Of a stretch of 64,000 nt of DNA, positions 33,588-46,658 are shown in pieces. How positions within the stretch are numbered: position 1 is the stretch's first letter; the number at the start of each line of letters is the position of its first letter. Location: the NCBI RefSeq assembly GCF_023101765.2, contig NC_064237.1:9581649-9645648 (forward strand), read 5' to 3'. A program made the position numbers and the translations under genes. This stretch comes from Spodoptera frugiperda (taxonomy: Eukaryota > Arthropoda > Insecta > Lepidoptera > Noctuidae). Below the pieces are notes generated by a model. The model searched no databases, had not been told where the DNA came from, and was given only the letters and a program-made list of their open reading frames with translations.

Positions 33588-33870
33588 CAGCCTATAAGTG
33601 GCCATGCTGATCTAAGGCCTCTTCTCGTATGGAGAAGGTTTGAGCATTAATCACCATGCTTGCTTAATGCAGGTTGGCATTTTAGACTTATAATTATAAA
33701 TTATAAGCATAGGTTTCCTCACGTCGTTTTCCTTCGCCGTTTTCAGTGGCAGCTAAATAATCTCAGAAAGTACATATTACTCGGAAAAAGGTCCTATTGG
33801 TACTTGCCGTAAGCAGGTTTCGAACCCTCATGAATGAGAAGCTGACGTCCTAAACCTATGTGCCACTACA
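33588..33870 (-). mobile_element. SINE-3 copy
   Basis: On the minus strand it starts with a tRNA-like head (GTAGTGGCACATAGGTTTAG, B-box-like GGTTCGAAACC) and ends in the GCATTAAGCAAGCATGGTG-type tail shared with 52014-52261. Confidence 0.5.
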
Positions 33871-34481
33871 TTCTTTGAAGAAGACACAGCATTTAATAAT
33901 GCTTTACTTAATTTATCTTAGAATTTATCTATTTTACACTAATTGTATTTGAGGGAAGATTGGAGCATTTTGCAGTATTTGTAGATTCATCTTGTGGCTA
34001 ATATTATACTAAGGAACTGCTACTACAGTCTTCGTTCCACGGAATAAACAAAGCACACACACTTTATAGCTTCCAAAAAGTATAATTCTCTCATTCCTTA
34101 TCTATCTCCAGAATCTAATTGACTATTTGCACCCCTTTTCCTTCATCTTTAACTGAGGATCCATTATCCATCTGAACTGTTTCATTATGCTAAACATAAT
34201 TCATGCGGCACTTGACTGAATTCAGAGACCGACCTGAGTCAATAACGCAATACGTGATAAGAATGATAATGCCACGAAGATCTCTACTTAGATCTAAAGT
34301 TAGATCATTTGATAAAGTACTACGTATAAATTTAGTGTCGACTTCTATAGTTCTGCTTAAATGAAGTAGTTATAATGTTTTTCTGTGACTTTGCTCATGT
34401 TTATTATATTTTGTTTGTGAAGATTATTAATTTCTCATTTTGTACTTATGCAACTGGCTACCAGATATGATTTTTCACGTA

Positions 34482-34600
34482 CAGCGGGTTACCGGAGCTC
34501 CGTCAAAAAGCAGGCGAGTAACGGGAGTGTCAGTAAGAGGCTGACACTCCCTCTCGCCTCGCCCAGGGCGGGAGAAGTCATAGGATGATTTTCCCCCCTC
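34482..34600 (-). repeat. Repeat C fragment
   Basis: Inverted copy with CTGACACTCCCTCTCGCCTC and GGGAGAAGTCATAGGATGAT. Confidence 0.7.
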
Positions 34601-35009
34601 AGAAATGGTATGATTTTAGGAAAAGTCAAACAAAATTATTAAAGAATATTAATACATTACTACTACATTATACTTACAAAAAAGGTTACATAACATATCC
34701 AAATAATACAGACATTTATTACAGGTATCACACAGTACACAGAAGACAGAACCTAGTCTACATAGCAAATGCACTAACGTTAACCAAGGAAAACAAAGCA
34801 GCTCTTAAATAATATTTGTACGGTCAACAAGACAACAAGCGACGTGTATTCTCATCGCGCTTTACAAACAACAAGTTTGCGGACGGTATTCTGAGATCGG
34901 GTAATACCAAAGATTAATCCAGATCAGATTGGAGGACAGTCACGTTGTTCTAAAGAAAGTTCCTGAATAAAACTGATGGGGACCTTCAGAGACGTGCCGC
35001 TGATAAAAT

Positions 35010-35215
35010 TATTATATTTTTTATTTAGTTAAGTATTATGTTATCGGTTTACTCACCTAACTGTTTCACGAGGAACTGATTATGTTATCGGTTTACTCAC
35101 CTAACTGTTTCACGAGGAACTGATTCGTGAGCAGCAATTATGTGAGCTACAACTACGTGAGTAAGCCGATAACATAACAATTAATTTAGTATGTCTCTGT
35201 CACGAAAGTTATAAT
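35010..35215. repeat. Foldback element with internal duplication
   Basis: Member of the GTTATCGGCTTACTCACG family. Its right arm CGTGAGTAAGCCGATAACAT is the inverse of the left. A 44-bp unit (ATTATGTTATCGG..GAGGAACTG) occurs twice in exact tandem at 35035-35078 and 35079-35122. Confidence 0.75.
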
Positions 35216-37060
35216 ATATTTTTTATTTAGTGCTTATTTATTACCTCGCTGGTCACGTTAGTTGAGATTATAAAACTGAATAATGAAATAGTTATTTTTA
35301 GTTCAATGTACGAATTATTAACTATTAGGTAAACGGCTTACTCACATAACTGTTTGACGACAAACTCTACTCAATCAACTAGTTTCAAGCCATGCTAAAG
35401 GCATAATATTCATGAGCAGCAATTTGCGACACTTGACGCGACGCGACGATTGTCATGCTGCTAACGAATAAAATTATGGTCAATACATTGAACCAACATT
35501 TTGTCCATCAATTTTGCAAGCCACACAAGTTGGTAGAGAATTAAATTTCGTTCCCACTTATCATCTAACATAACCCTAAAACATGTTTAAACTTACACAA
35601 GGGGTCACAGGCAATTCATTGATCGAGCTAAAGGTCCAAAGTTTGCGTGGTCCCTCAAGGGTGACCCAAAGTCATATGATAGCGATCATGTATCGTTTAT
35701 GTTGTTTGCGGTCCCGATTGACCGCAGATCAGGTCCTACAATTGACCTCTTTGTGGTCATAAACGTTGAGATTGAATATTATATGTACATATTATGTTGT
35801 TATTTTTAGTTGAACTTTTGCTATAAACTTCCATCACGTACGGTTCTGTTTGTATCAAACTCTAATCTTTGCTGCCAAAGCCAAAAAGTTCTATATAATG
35901 TTACCATTGGTACAATGTTAGAATCTATAGCTTTTTTCTATACTGAATTAATGTTAATCACACACATCGCATCCAAAACTCGACCAAACTGTGCAATCTA
36001 CCTTGTAAAATAATACTGCAATCTCTAATCCTACAAACATACTATTAACACAAGTCTGTATCTCATTAATTTATTTTAAAAAGAGTCCGTATTACGCAAC
36101 ATAAACAGTTTAATATGATATTCGCGGGAGTGGATGTAAGCTTCAGAGATTTGCGGCGTCCCACAAGGGTTTAGCCGACCACGTATCGCTAACGCAACTT
36201 GCGGCCGCGACCGACCGCGGCCGTGGTCCAAACTTTATTTAGAACAAAGGGTCATGTTGTTGTAAATTACTTCGTCTCTAGACAGGTGCAAAATTTTAAA
36301 CTTTGTCATAACATCACACCTGCCTTTTCCCGACAGAGGCAAACAGAAATTAACATTTTAATCTTTGCGTTACGTCACAACACCTTTGTCCCATGAATAC
36401 TTTACTTGCAGTATTGTTTTTAAACTTCCATAGAAACTGCAAAGCGGGGACAATGTCACAAAAGTTACAAACACAGGCAGCCATAAACCTGGTAGTAATT
36501 AAGTAAAACAACAGCACAAAACACTGACTGCTCTATTATATGCTAATTTATTATACTTTACCTGTTGCCACAAACAATGGCAATGAACGACCAGTTCCAC
36601 AGATAATGGCGACTGTACTGAATCTGCGGCCAGCATCGTAGAACAAACGAACCAAAAATTAACTTTTGCGCCAAACAAACGTTTGTCATTCATGTTTGCG
36701 AAGATTACGCTACGTGCGCGCTATTCTCTATTGTTAAAATATTTACGGGTTGCCAACCGAGCCGTTTACTTAGGACCAATAGTTCCTGAGTCAGCTCGTG
36801 GAACCCCAAACATCGCTGTATATAATCTTCGGTGCTGTAATCATGTGAAAATAGCCAAAGGTACCCGGAATTCGGGTCAGAACTCTTGCGGGACCGATTA
36901 GAGCGGATTTACAACCAAACCGTACTGTTTTTGCATTATTTATATGTAATTCTCTGGATATTTTGTTTGGTGTCCGTAATTTGGAGATAAATTGGTTTGT
37001 TTTGTAACATCGTGATTTTGTGAATGTTTCTTGGTGTCTCTGAATTTTTTTGTGGGTAAA

Positions 37061-37345
37061 ATCATCTAATCAGTTCTCCCGCCTTGGGCGAGGCTGGACG
37101 GAGGGTCAGACTCTTAATGACTAAAACTCACCACGTTACTACTCCTCCTTTTTGAGCTGGCGCCCCAGTAAACCTGCTACGTAGTCCGCAGCTCCGGATC
37201 AGGCATCAGCCCTACTGGGCCCCGTCTGTAGTGGTCTGATGGCTCTTTGAGGCGCGGCACGTGTCTGGTTCTGGTCAGGCGAAATACCCTTGCTCGCCGT
37301 CCACAGACCCGCACTTAGGGTGGTCGGAGATTGTCTCTGGTTACA
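37061..37345 (+). repeat. Repeat C, longest plus-strand copy
   Basis: Runs from ATCATCTAATCAGTTCTCCC through GTCCGCAGCTCCGGATCAGG, CATCAGCCCTACTGGGCCCC and TGGTCTGATGGCTC. Common noctuid-type interspersed repeat; class not decided. Confidence 0.7.
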
Positions 37346-37779
37346 GTAAAGATCTGAATAGATGCTTAAATATCAGAAATAGTAAATACTTTTAAAAAAC
37401 TTACAGCAATCGTGTAGAAGATAGCATTGCTATTATTTTTATGATATTTCTTAGACTTAACACTGAGCAATATGTTTTTCTAGTACTTAGTGTTATTGTT
37501 CGGATATTTTAAATTGTCAAATTTCTTCATTTCGTCGCTATTATGAGTCATCTCATATTACATTATTTTTAAAATATCACTTGTTATTATCTTTTATGTT
37601 GTTGTGTAGAGTTTGTATTTCGTTTTGAGGCTTTTTTAACTACGCCTGTTTGTAGTTTTAATGTTTCGATTCAATAAAACAATTCCATTTCAATGTAGAA
37701 ATTAAATTGCTGCAGTTATTTTACAAATATCTACTCATCATCACCAAATTAATCATCATCAAGTCATGCCAGATGAGAG
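37346..37779. other. No feature seen
   Basis: AT-rich spacer between two repeat C copies in opposite orientation. Confidence 0.5.
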
Positions 37780-38017
37780 ATAAAGAAGTGACTGAAGACC
37801 CCTAGGTCAACGCGCCTCAAAGGCCACCATAGATGGGGCCCAGTATGGCTGATGCCCTGAAGCTGCGGACTACCTAGCGCGTTTACCAAGGCTCCGGCTC
37901 AAAAAGCAGGAGTAGGAACGGGGTGGTTTTTAGTCAGTAAGAGTCGGACACTCCCTCTAGCCTCGTTTGAAGCGGTAGAAGTCATTGGATGATTTCCCCC
38001 GCCCCCCTCAAAAAAAC
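37780..38017 (-). repeat. Repeat C copy
   Basis: Inverted copy; contains GATGGGGCCCAGTATGGCTG, GCTGCGGACTACCTAG and ACTCCCTCTAGCCTCG. Confidence 0.7.
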
Positions 38018-38369
38018 GGTCACCTTGATGGAAACGACCTCTATCCAGTTATTACTTAGTTGATAATAAGCATTATGTAACTATTAGGTTTTTTACCTAA
38101 CGAAGGAGGTACATATGCACTAATACAAGTGGATAATCGGTATTTTTAAAAATAATTATGTAAACGTAATATTCAAATATTTGCTAAAATTGACAATAAT
38201 ATTACGTTGCACCTTTTAAAACACTTGGTTAAACAGTAATGTAGGAATACTAGGAATTATAATTTTGCGATGATACGCCGTTAACATTTGCTAAAAATTA
38301 AAAATATCGATGAAATTAAATGTTTATTCGAAGGCCCAAAAAATCTAAAGCGAGGTTTTATCTGTTTAA

Positions 38370-38602
38370 AATAGAATAGATGACTATTTATTATTTTAAT
38401 GTCAGGCTTGTAGATTATTTTAAAATATTAGTACAAATATTTTTTACTTTCGAAGGATATACCTTCGATTTGAAATATCGCGTGACGTCACTTCTAGGTA
38501 CATTTTATACGTAGAAATGGCGTATTTGCTCCTAAACTTTGATTCGTTTCATCTAAGTATTGTTATCTTTAATTTCATACCCCGTCATCATCCCTATTAA
38601 TT
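38370..38602 (+). repeat. Repeat D copy
   Basis: Matches 53328-53655: GTAGATTATTTTAAAATATT, GAAATATCGCGTGACGTCAC and CATACCCCGTCATCATCCCT in the same order. This copy lacks the second palindromic arm. Confidence 0.65.
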
Positions 38603-39016
38603 AGAGATCATTGGCTTAACTGAAACATTTAGTGAGACCTGATAGTAAGCTGTACTATCAAATCAACAAAAGAATCTTAACTGTCAAGATTTTGAAGGCA
38701 TCATATGAACGAGCTACCAGATAAGATCATAATTACGAAATAGTAACGAGTACTAAAGTCAGGTACATGTTCTGACATTTAATTGGAAAAAGACCAAGTA
38801 AATTGGGTACAACTAAAAGAAAAATGTTTTGTTGAGTTGTCAATAGATCTTAAAAATATCGATCCTCCAATTTATATCGATAACCATCAATGTAGGAACA
38901 ACCATAATTATTAATTTTATAAATGTTAAAATAAAATTTCGTCATCATAGCCATTGTGTGTAAAGACAAGACCATATAAAGCAACGGTGTCAGTCTACTC
39001 AATGTAGTCGAGAAAA
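38603..39016. other. 5' flank of second GMC gene
   Basis: No repeat recognised. TATAAA at 38975-38980 lies about 40 bases before the start codon and is a possible core promoter, with an arthropod-type initiator TCAGT at 38990. The spacing between the two is shorter than usual, so the pairing is uncertain. Confidence 0.35.
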
Positions 39017-41663
39017 ATGTCGCTAAGGTAAGTTTTATTCTGATAAAATATACAGTATATTAACTAACAGAGGGCGTTCCTTTAAACTCGTTAATCTATA
39101 TCATTAATAGATTAAAATAAAAATATCAGCATAGAAAAATAAGCAATAAATTGCAACGTTGCCTTCCTTCAACTACGCGTGCACAGAGTGTTCCTTTTAC
39201 GTATCGATTTATAATTTTTGGTGAACATTTTAGTATTAAAAAAAAATAAAATTGTTTTGTTTTTGAATGGTAATATTTTTTTAGCATGTATGGATGCTAT
39301 ACTATTGCGGGTTAACAGGAATGCCCTCTGTTAGTTAACATACTGTATATCTTAAATTTTTGATGAAACTTCTGAATAATTATGATATATTTCCAGCGTC
39401 ACCACGTCACCATGTTGGGCACAATTGGTCAGTACCAATGGTATCACCCTCAGCTCCATAGCAGCAGTATTCCAATGTTTTGTTACTGCTAATTTGTTTT
39501 TATTAGATGACAACTCGGTGCCAGACGTTTCAACTAAATATGGTAAGTAATTCTTATTATCCACGATTATTAATTATCTACATGTTATCTATTCTATACT
39601 TATAATAAATCTCATAGAGGTAAATTCTGTACATGAATGTATTTAAAAATTAATTATCAGGGGGTGATTAGTGATAAATACTGATGCCAAAAATGCAATC
39701 AGTAAAATTTTTGTCCGTCTGTCTGTCTGTCTAAATGTTCTTTATAGAAACAAATACTTCTCGACAATATCATAGGTATCTTGTAGAAAATAATATGGCT
39801 AAATATATTTTTACATTCCAATTTTGTTTAAGATAAATTTGACTTCATAATAATTGGTGCGGGATCTGCCGGGAGTGCAGTTGCAAATAGACTAAGTGAA
39901 GTAGAGGATTGGAAAATCTTGCTTCTGGAGGCTGGAGGAGACCCGCCATTCACATCTGATGTATGTACCCTCATAATTTAATATTTATTTATTACTATAT
40001 TTTCGGAATAGCGATTAGTAAATTGGTTGTATATTGGCTGTCATTGTCATTGAGTTCCAAGCAACTTACAAACATAATTTATCAATTCTAGATTCCTGGA
40101 CTGCAAACCACTATGTATGGAACTGAGAATGATTGGCAATATAAAACAGTAAATAATGGTATTACAAGTCAAGGCCTCAAAGACGGTTCTGTGGGATGGA
40201 CGAAAGGAAAGATGCTTGGAGGCAGTAGTAGCATAAATGCTTTAGCATATGTACCAGGCAACACCCAAGACTACCAAAACTGGTATGACGCAGGAAACGA
40301 AGAATGGAGTGTAGAAGACGTCCAAAGATGTTTTAAGAAATTTGAGAGTCTTCAAAATGAGAAAATGTTACAAGATCCAAATATCAAAGATGTCTACGGT
40401 CATAATGGTCCTTTAATAATTAATAGGTACAATCATACTCTCCGCACTTACACAGATCTTGTCATTGAATCATGGGATAAAATTGGATTCAAGAGAGTCT
40501 CTGATTTAAAAGCAGCGAACTTTTTAGGCTCGGGCATAATAACGGCCACAGCAACCAATGGAGTCAGACAAAGCACTAATAAGGCATATTTACAGCCAAT
40601 CAAAAGCAGATCAAATTTAGTCATAATGAAAGATACATTAGTAACCAAAATTTTGATAAACGACACCTTATCGGCGTATGGTGTTGAAGTCGAGAAAAAC
40701 GGAAGAAAAAAGGTTTATTACGCATCTAAAGAAATAATTTTAAGTGCTGGTTCTGTCAGTTCTCCACAGCTGTTAATGCTGTCTGGTGTGGGTCCTAAAG
40801 AACATCTTGAATCATATAATATAGAAACTTTAGTTGATTCTCCGATGGTTGGACAAAATCTGCAAGATCATGCTTTATTGCCGATAACAATTTATGCCAA
40901 TGCACCCGGAGAAAAAACATTACTCAACATGATGAGCGATATCACTAAATATGTTGCGATCCGTGAAGGCGTTTTTGCACAAAGCAGCGTTATATCTGAT
41001 GTCGCTGCATTTTATTCTACTGTCGACGATGCTACCTACCCTAACATTGAAACTCGTGCTTCAATCATACACAAAAACAGTAAAACACTTGAATACTATT
41101 TACAAACAAAATTCCGCTACAATGATACTGTATTAGCCTCAATCGTAGATTTGAATAAAGATTACGCGCTTTATTTATTCGAAACTATTCTCTTGCATCC
41201 TTATTCCAAAGGGTACATTTCATTGCAATCCAACGATCCTAAAGACGCACCTCTAATTTATGCCAATTATTTCGACGATAGTAGAGATTTGGATGTTGCA
41301 GTAGCTGGTATTAAAATGGCAACTAAAATTTTGGACACTCCATATTTCAAGATGATCAAAGCCTTTTTGGGAAGGATGGACGTGCCAGAATGCAATGAGT
41401 ATGAATTAGACAGTGAAGATTACTGGAGGTGTATTTGCATAAACTTAGTTACGTCAATCTTCCATCCCATGGGGTCCTGTAAAATGGGATCTGATATAAG
41501 TACGTCGGTAGTGAACAGCAGGCTACAAGTCCACGGTGTGAACAACCTGCGTGTGATCGATGCTGGAGTATTCCCTTCGACCATAAGTGGTAACATCGAT
41601 GCAGCTTGCATTATGGTGGGCGAAAGGGGATCAGAACTAATCAAAGAAGATTACAATAAATAA
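39017..41663 (+). CDS. GMC oxidoreductase, second gene (618 aa)
   Basis: Exons 39017-39027 (ATGTCGCTAAG|GTAAGT), 39397-39542, 39833-39960, 40092-41663; all borders GT-AG and in phase. Signal-like segment at residues 20-40 (ITLSSIAAVFQCFV..), FAD motif GAGSAG at 61-66 with E85, GMC signature 1 at GGSSSIN (~137-143), signature 2 at SPQLLMLSGVG, catalytic His553 (FHPMGSCKMG) and Asn596 (ISGNID), again 43 apart. After the Asn the usual Asn-Ala-Pro is Asp-Ala-Ala. Same exon plan as copy D but clearly diverged, so an older paralogue of the same local cluster. Likely secreted FAD-dependent dehydrogenase/oxidase; substrate unknown. AATAAA at 41662 and 41677. Confidence 0.94.
39051..39347. mobile_element. 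TA-flanked MITE in intron 1
   Basis: 30-bp terminal inverted repeats: TACAGTATATTAACTAACAG (left, continuing AGGGCGTTCC) and its inverse at 39318-39347, with two mismatches. TA on both sides (39049-39050, 39348-39349) fits the Tc1/mariner target. 297 bp, no coding capacity. Confidence 0.8.
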
Positions 41664-41676
41664 TAAATATTATCAC

Positions 41677-41682
41677 AATAAA
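41677..41682 (+). terminator. Polyadenylation signal, second GMC gene
   Basis: AATAAA 14 bases after the stop codon; another overlaps the stop at 41662. Confidence 0.55.
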
Positions 41683-42580
41683 TGTTTTTCTGACTTTTAG
41701 AGTTTTTTAATTGTAGAAACCATAAGAACTAGATGTTCAGACATCTTTGCAATAATAACCAAAAATATTGAACAAAAGACGAAGTTTCACACTCACAACA
41801 GCAGTTGCTATAAAGTGACAAGAAAATACATTTCACTTTTAGTTATTTTTAAAGACGAAACACTTGTGGAAACATACAAAACTAAACAAATAAAATACAG
41901 AATACTTTCTCACATATGAAAGCACCAAGTAGGTAGCGAAGCGAACTGTATTATAACTGTATTTTCACGGTAGTAGAATCATATTCCTGATGCAGTTTGC
42001 ATTGCTAGAATGTCACCCGCTTTAGCAATGGTAAGTCTTATATCAACATCATTAGAGGGCTTAATTTTTATGGTCTTTGTTGCATAAACTTTAAAATTAA
42101 TCTTCCTCATAATTCTGTCTCTATAAATATATCTCTCTATCACCTCTTTCCACTGACCCTCTTTTCCAACCGTTCTTGCATTCACTCCTAATCACATCAG
42201 GCCATCATATAGCTATAAGTTCAACCTCCAATCCTGACATGAACCATTGCAAAAGTAACCAATTTAGCTGGAGGACTCAGTAATAGCTCTCTATTACAGA
42301 AACTCCCAGCTAAATTGGGGTTAAGTTAATTATAGTTTAATTGTTATTTGTCGTACGGTCCTGCCTAAGGACGAAGCACTTCATCACTTTCCGTGGGCGG
42401 TGTAAAGGTGGGTAACGAATTATAAATTGGGAGGATCGATATATTTTACGGATATTAGTTACATAGTTACAGGCACTGGTACAATCTAAAAACTTCCAAT
42501 GGATTTTCAACGCTTTTACTAAGTGATAAAGTTTAAAATTAGCTGATTATGGCATCGTATTCTATCAAAACAAAGCAACG

Positions 42581-42704
42581 TCACGCCATTTATCCCCGAA
42601 GGAGTAGGCAGAGGTGCACATTACAGCGCATAATGCCACTATACAATGTACACCCATTTTTCACCGTTTGTGTTACACGTCCCATGTAATAGGGGGTGAG
42701 CCTA
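42581..42704 (-). repeat. SINE-2 3' fragment
   Basis: Minus-strand copy: TTATCCCCGAAGGAGTAGGC, then GAGGTGCACATTACAG and CCCATGTAATAGGGGGTGAG. Confidence 0.65.
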
Positions 42705-43007
42705 TGTATCAATACAATCAATAGATTTTAGACTTTTTTCACTAAGTAATGAAGTTGAAAATTAACTGACATATTGATACGTAGCATATTATTCTGACTT
42801 TCAAATTAAAAAATATAACAAGGAACAGAATGGCGAAATGAAATGCAAAGACACCTGTGTTCACACGCTTATTTGTGCACTATACGCAATTTGCTAGACC
42901 AGGTACTGCAAATACAGACATCAAGAAAACACTACTAGTAATAATTTATCAATGTAAACCAGACATGTCTTCTTAAGCCAATATGATACATCATTTTTTT
43001 TTAACTT

Positions 43008-43277
43008 CATGCCTTTAATCCCCGAAGGGGTTGGCAGAGGTGCACATTATGGCACGTAATGCCAATGTACACCCATATTTCACAATTTATGTTGTAAGTC
43101 CCATGGTGGTGAGGCTATTGCCATATACCAGGCACATTTCCAGACTCCGTGCTACCACTGAGAAATTTTCGAAAACCGAAAAAAGCCCAATAATACTTCG
43201 CCAAACCCGGGAATCGAACCCGAGACGCCTTGCCCGGCAGTCGCACTTGCAACCACTCGACCGAGGCAGTCGCATGA
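43008..43277 (-). mobile_element. SINE-2, complete copy
   Basis: On the minus strand: tRNA-like head (GGTCGAGTGGTTGCAAGTGC), B box GGTTCGATTCCC, body with TCAGTGGTAGCACGGAGTCT, and end AACCCCTTCGGGGATTAAAG. The reference copy for the fragments elsewhere in the window. Pol III-type internal promoter elements look intact. Confidence 0.8.
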
Positions 43278-44551
43278 TACATAATGTATTAAATATGTTC
43301 TACTATTCACACCCAAATTAGGATGAACATAAATAAACCTTCTATCAACTTCGTACCAAAAAAGGGCATGACACGGAGAATAAATGAATGCTTGCAACAT
43401 AAAAAAGGGTCGGCATTCTATTCAATTAACAAACGAATTGTCATTAAACCAATACTGTGTTATTGGCGAGTGTACATGTTTGCTTAGGACCGTCCCTGAT
43501 GTAACGGCACCGTTTCGTATTCATGAAACCCTGGTACATTGCTCACAATTTATTAATATTGAACACTGATATTCGTTTCGTGTAAACTGCTTTAGGTTTA
43601 TGCTTACGACAAAATTATGTGGCTTTTTGCTTTACAGATGACTCGTGCCTAAAATAATGTGTGTGGTTAGGTATGATTTTACATGAGTAAGGTTTTAATT
43701 TTAATCCGTTGCTAATTTTGTAAGTTTATGCAAAGATGAGATGTAAACGAGATGCTTAGTTGTTTTGGAATCCAGCTTGCTACAGAATTATAAAGATATG
43801 CATGTTATTTAAATCAAAAGTGCCTAATTTAGGATTAATTGAAATAAATTCTTTAACTTTGACATCATTTATGTGTCATAGTAAAATGACCATTATGGCC
43901 AAACGTAGACCATATTTCTGAACTTCTATCCTAACTCTATTTAACACTTATTGATTCGTAGTGGTTATTACAATCTAAAGGCCTTTGTCTATCCCTATGT
44001 TTACACATAATAGAACATTTTTAGGCACTACAAACTTAGAATTTGTGCCCAATAGAGCTCTAATATCTACTATGGTGCCTTCTATCTAGCAGAGCTCTGG
44101 TTTCATTGTTAAGTTTCAATCAAATCTATCTTACCTAGGACAAACTGTCCGGCTAACTTCAAGTTTGACAAATAGATAAAACCAACTTATACCTGCCGAC
44201 TCGAAGAAGATCCAGCAAGCTACTCAGATGCATTGTCTTAGTTAACTGGGCCATTATTAGTATTAACAGATATAGTAAAAGAGCTAAAACCAAAGCTAAT
44301 TTGATATTGTGTAGTGCTTTAAATAAAAATCTTAATTTAAAAACGCATCAATATTTTGATCTGGTCTTTCGATCAAAATCAATTTGTTTTATTTTTAGCC
44401 CCAGACGCGAAACGAACAATGTTACAGGTTTGGGCTGTTTCTCTATATGTCTTTCATATAACTTACCACACTAGAAACATACAGTTCACATTGTTCTTAT
44501 TTAACTGGACGTATGCCCAGTTTATAGCAATTGGCCTATCTACTAAGGCCA

Positions 44552-44668
44552 TCCCTATTACATGGGATTTATAACACAAATAGTGAAAAGTGGGTGTATA
44601 TTGTATAGCGGCATTATGTGCCGTAATATACACCTCTGCCTATCCCTTTGGGCATAAAAGGCGTGACG
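44552..44668 (+). repeat. SINE-2 3' fragment
   Basis: Contains TATTACATGGGATTTATAAC, AGTGAAAAGTGGGTGTA and CACCTCTGCCTATCCC. Confidence 0.65.
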
Positions 44669-45233
44669 TTACATTACACTACGTTATTTAATTTAACAAT
44701 CACAACATTAGAGAACCAATAAAAGTAACAGACATACTTACAAAATGAAGAAATATTATCACTATCACTAAAACAAAACATATTACTTTTTCTCAACCTA
44801 ATATTCAAGTATTAACACTTAAGAAAGTAAATCATTGTCATAGTAATGAGACCAAACAGCGTCTCCGCAACACAGCAAATTGACAGGGTCTGGTTGCACC
44901 AATCAATGTTCTAAACTTCGTCACCTAGTTAACACATACGCTAACGACGGCGAGGTAACCTGTCTCTTAGTCAACTTAACTACAGTTAAACAGAACATTC
45001 TAGTACCTTGATATTTAGAGCTGACCGAATAAGTTTCAGTGTGTGTCAATGTTAATGTTTAGTTTTGTTCTGGCATTCAGGAGATAATTCAGTCATAGAA
45101 ATAGGAGATAATGTAGGAAATGTTTTCTTAAATTTGATAATTGGTTTATGATTTGCTTGGTATTCTGTACTTTTTAAGTAAAAATACAATTAGGGAGTAA
45201 ATTATTTATCTCAGTATCAAACACAGAAAACTT

Positions 45234-45415
45234 GACTGCACGGATGGTGCGTTAGCAACCGGCTGCCATGCAACGTGTAGCGGGGTCCGATTCCCAGATG
45301 TTGTAACTCTTTGTGTGATCCACTAATTGCTGTTTCGGGTCTGGGTGTCATGTGCATGTGATTTTTTTTGTTTATAAACGCACCCACGACACAGGAGAAG
45401 ATCTAAGTGTAGTTA
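45234..45415 (+). mobile_element. SINE-1 copy, diverged
   Basis: GACTGCACGGATGGTGCG head, body TTTGTGTGATCCACTAATTG and CACCCACGACACAGGAG. B box is degraded. Confidence 0.7.
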
Positions 45416-45914
45416 AAATTAATAACAAAAAAGAACAAAAACGAAAACCACATATTAAAAGAAAAGCGAGCTGCCATAAAAGATCGGACACCAGACGCAA
45501 TCGAACCAAAAAAAATGGCACGAGCATAGCAATAGCAATAGCAATAAATAAAACGTTACCAGTTATCCGCACAAATTATCGTCACCCGCCATTATGGAAT
45601 GTTCCAGAACTTCTTTGAATTTAAGCTAATTTAATTAACGATTGTTCCAACTAAGTTCACAAAGAAACATTTGAATTGCAAACGAACATAATGATTTTCG
45701 TTTTGATTCGTAACAAAATACGAACAGCTAAGTAATTATGGTAATAATTATAGGGGTGTGAATTGTGGTACTTATGTATCCTTGGCTAAGTCATTAGTGT
45801 TGCATGGCGTGTTCATTATACTGTAGTTCCACGATAGGGCTGGTCTGATTGGGAGATTATGATCAACTAATACTAATCAATGAAGGAAGATTTGTTTTTT
45901 GTTTCGTTTTTATT

Positions 45915-46074
45915 TAAAAAACATTGCCCCATGCTAGGATTTTCTCCTGTGTCGTGGGTGATTTTACAAACATACAAGTTCACATACACATGACACCCGG
46001 ACCCGAAACAATACTTAGTGGATCATACGAAGAGTTGCTCTGCGCGGGTATCGAACCTGCTATGCCGTGCAGTC
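45915..46074 (-). mobile_element. SINE-1 copy
   Basis: Inverted copy: CCTGTGTCGTGGGTG, ACACCCGGACCCGAAACAAT, B box as GGGTATCGAACC and head end GCCGTGCAGTC. Confidence 0.7.
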
Positions 46075-46658
46075 ATGTGCAAGTGAAATATTGAAGTTGT
46101 TATCAATAGACAATTGGTACCTACATGTAGTTGTTTATAGTCGTTTTCTAATGGGACCAAAATTATAGTGCAACACATTAGCACACTTTTTCTGTAGGTC
46201 ATTCTTTATTTATATAAAACAATTTCAAATTACAAGAAGTTATTTTGTGCACACCATTATACCTGAAATAAAAATAGATATTAAAAAGTTCCGCAACATA
46301 AAAATATATTCTAAAAAAAGACTTAATAACTAGGCATTATAAAAGGACGATAAATTATAATTTGGGGGCTAAATTCTCCGGTTTTCGGCCGCGAGTAAGT
46401 CACCTGATTAATTTAGATGTTCGTTCTTCCCAGTTTGTGACTATATCCCAATTTAATCCTGCAGCTCGGGACCTTAGCTTATTGGATTAGCGAAAATTCA
46501 CTAAGATGGCTCCCCTTCCTAATTACGTTTCTCTTTCAAATATTTAGGATTCATATTCGTCGTTTAATATAAAAATAATGGGCTATTAATAGATTGTAAT
46601 TTGTAGAAGATTTGTTGCCAAAATTAAAAAAATATTACTTTGAATATTATTTTTAGAA

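Larger units (their letters stand above)
31240..37060. other. Intergenic, repeats only
   Basis: No gene recognised. Contains repeat C fragments, one degenerate direct duplication (33041-33276), a SINE-3 copy and a foldback element. 35216-37060 contains a partial foldback relative (~35335-35460) and otherwise unassigned sequence; frames under 110 codons show no family features. Confidence 0.6.
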
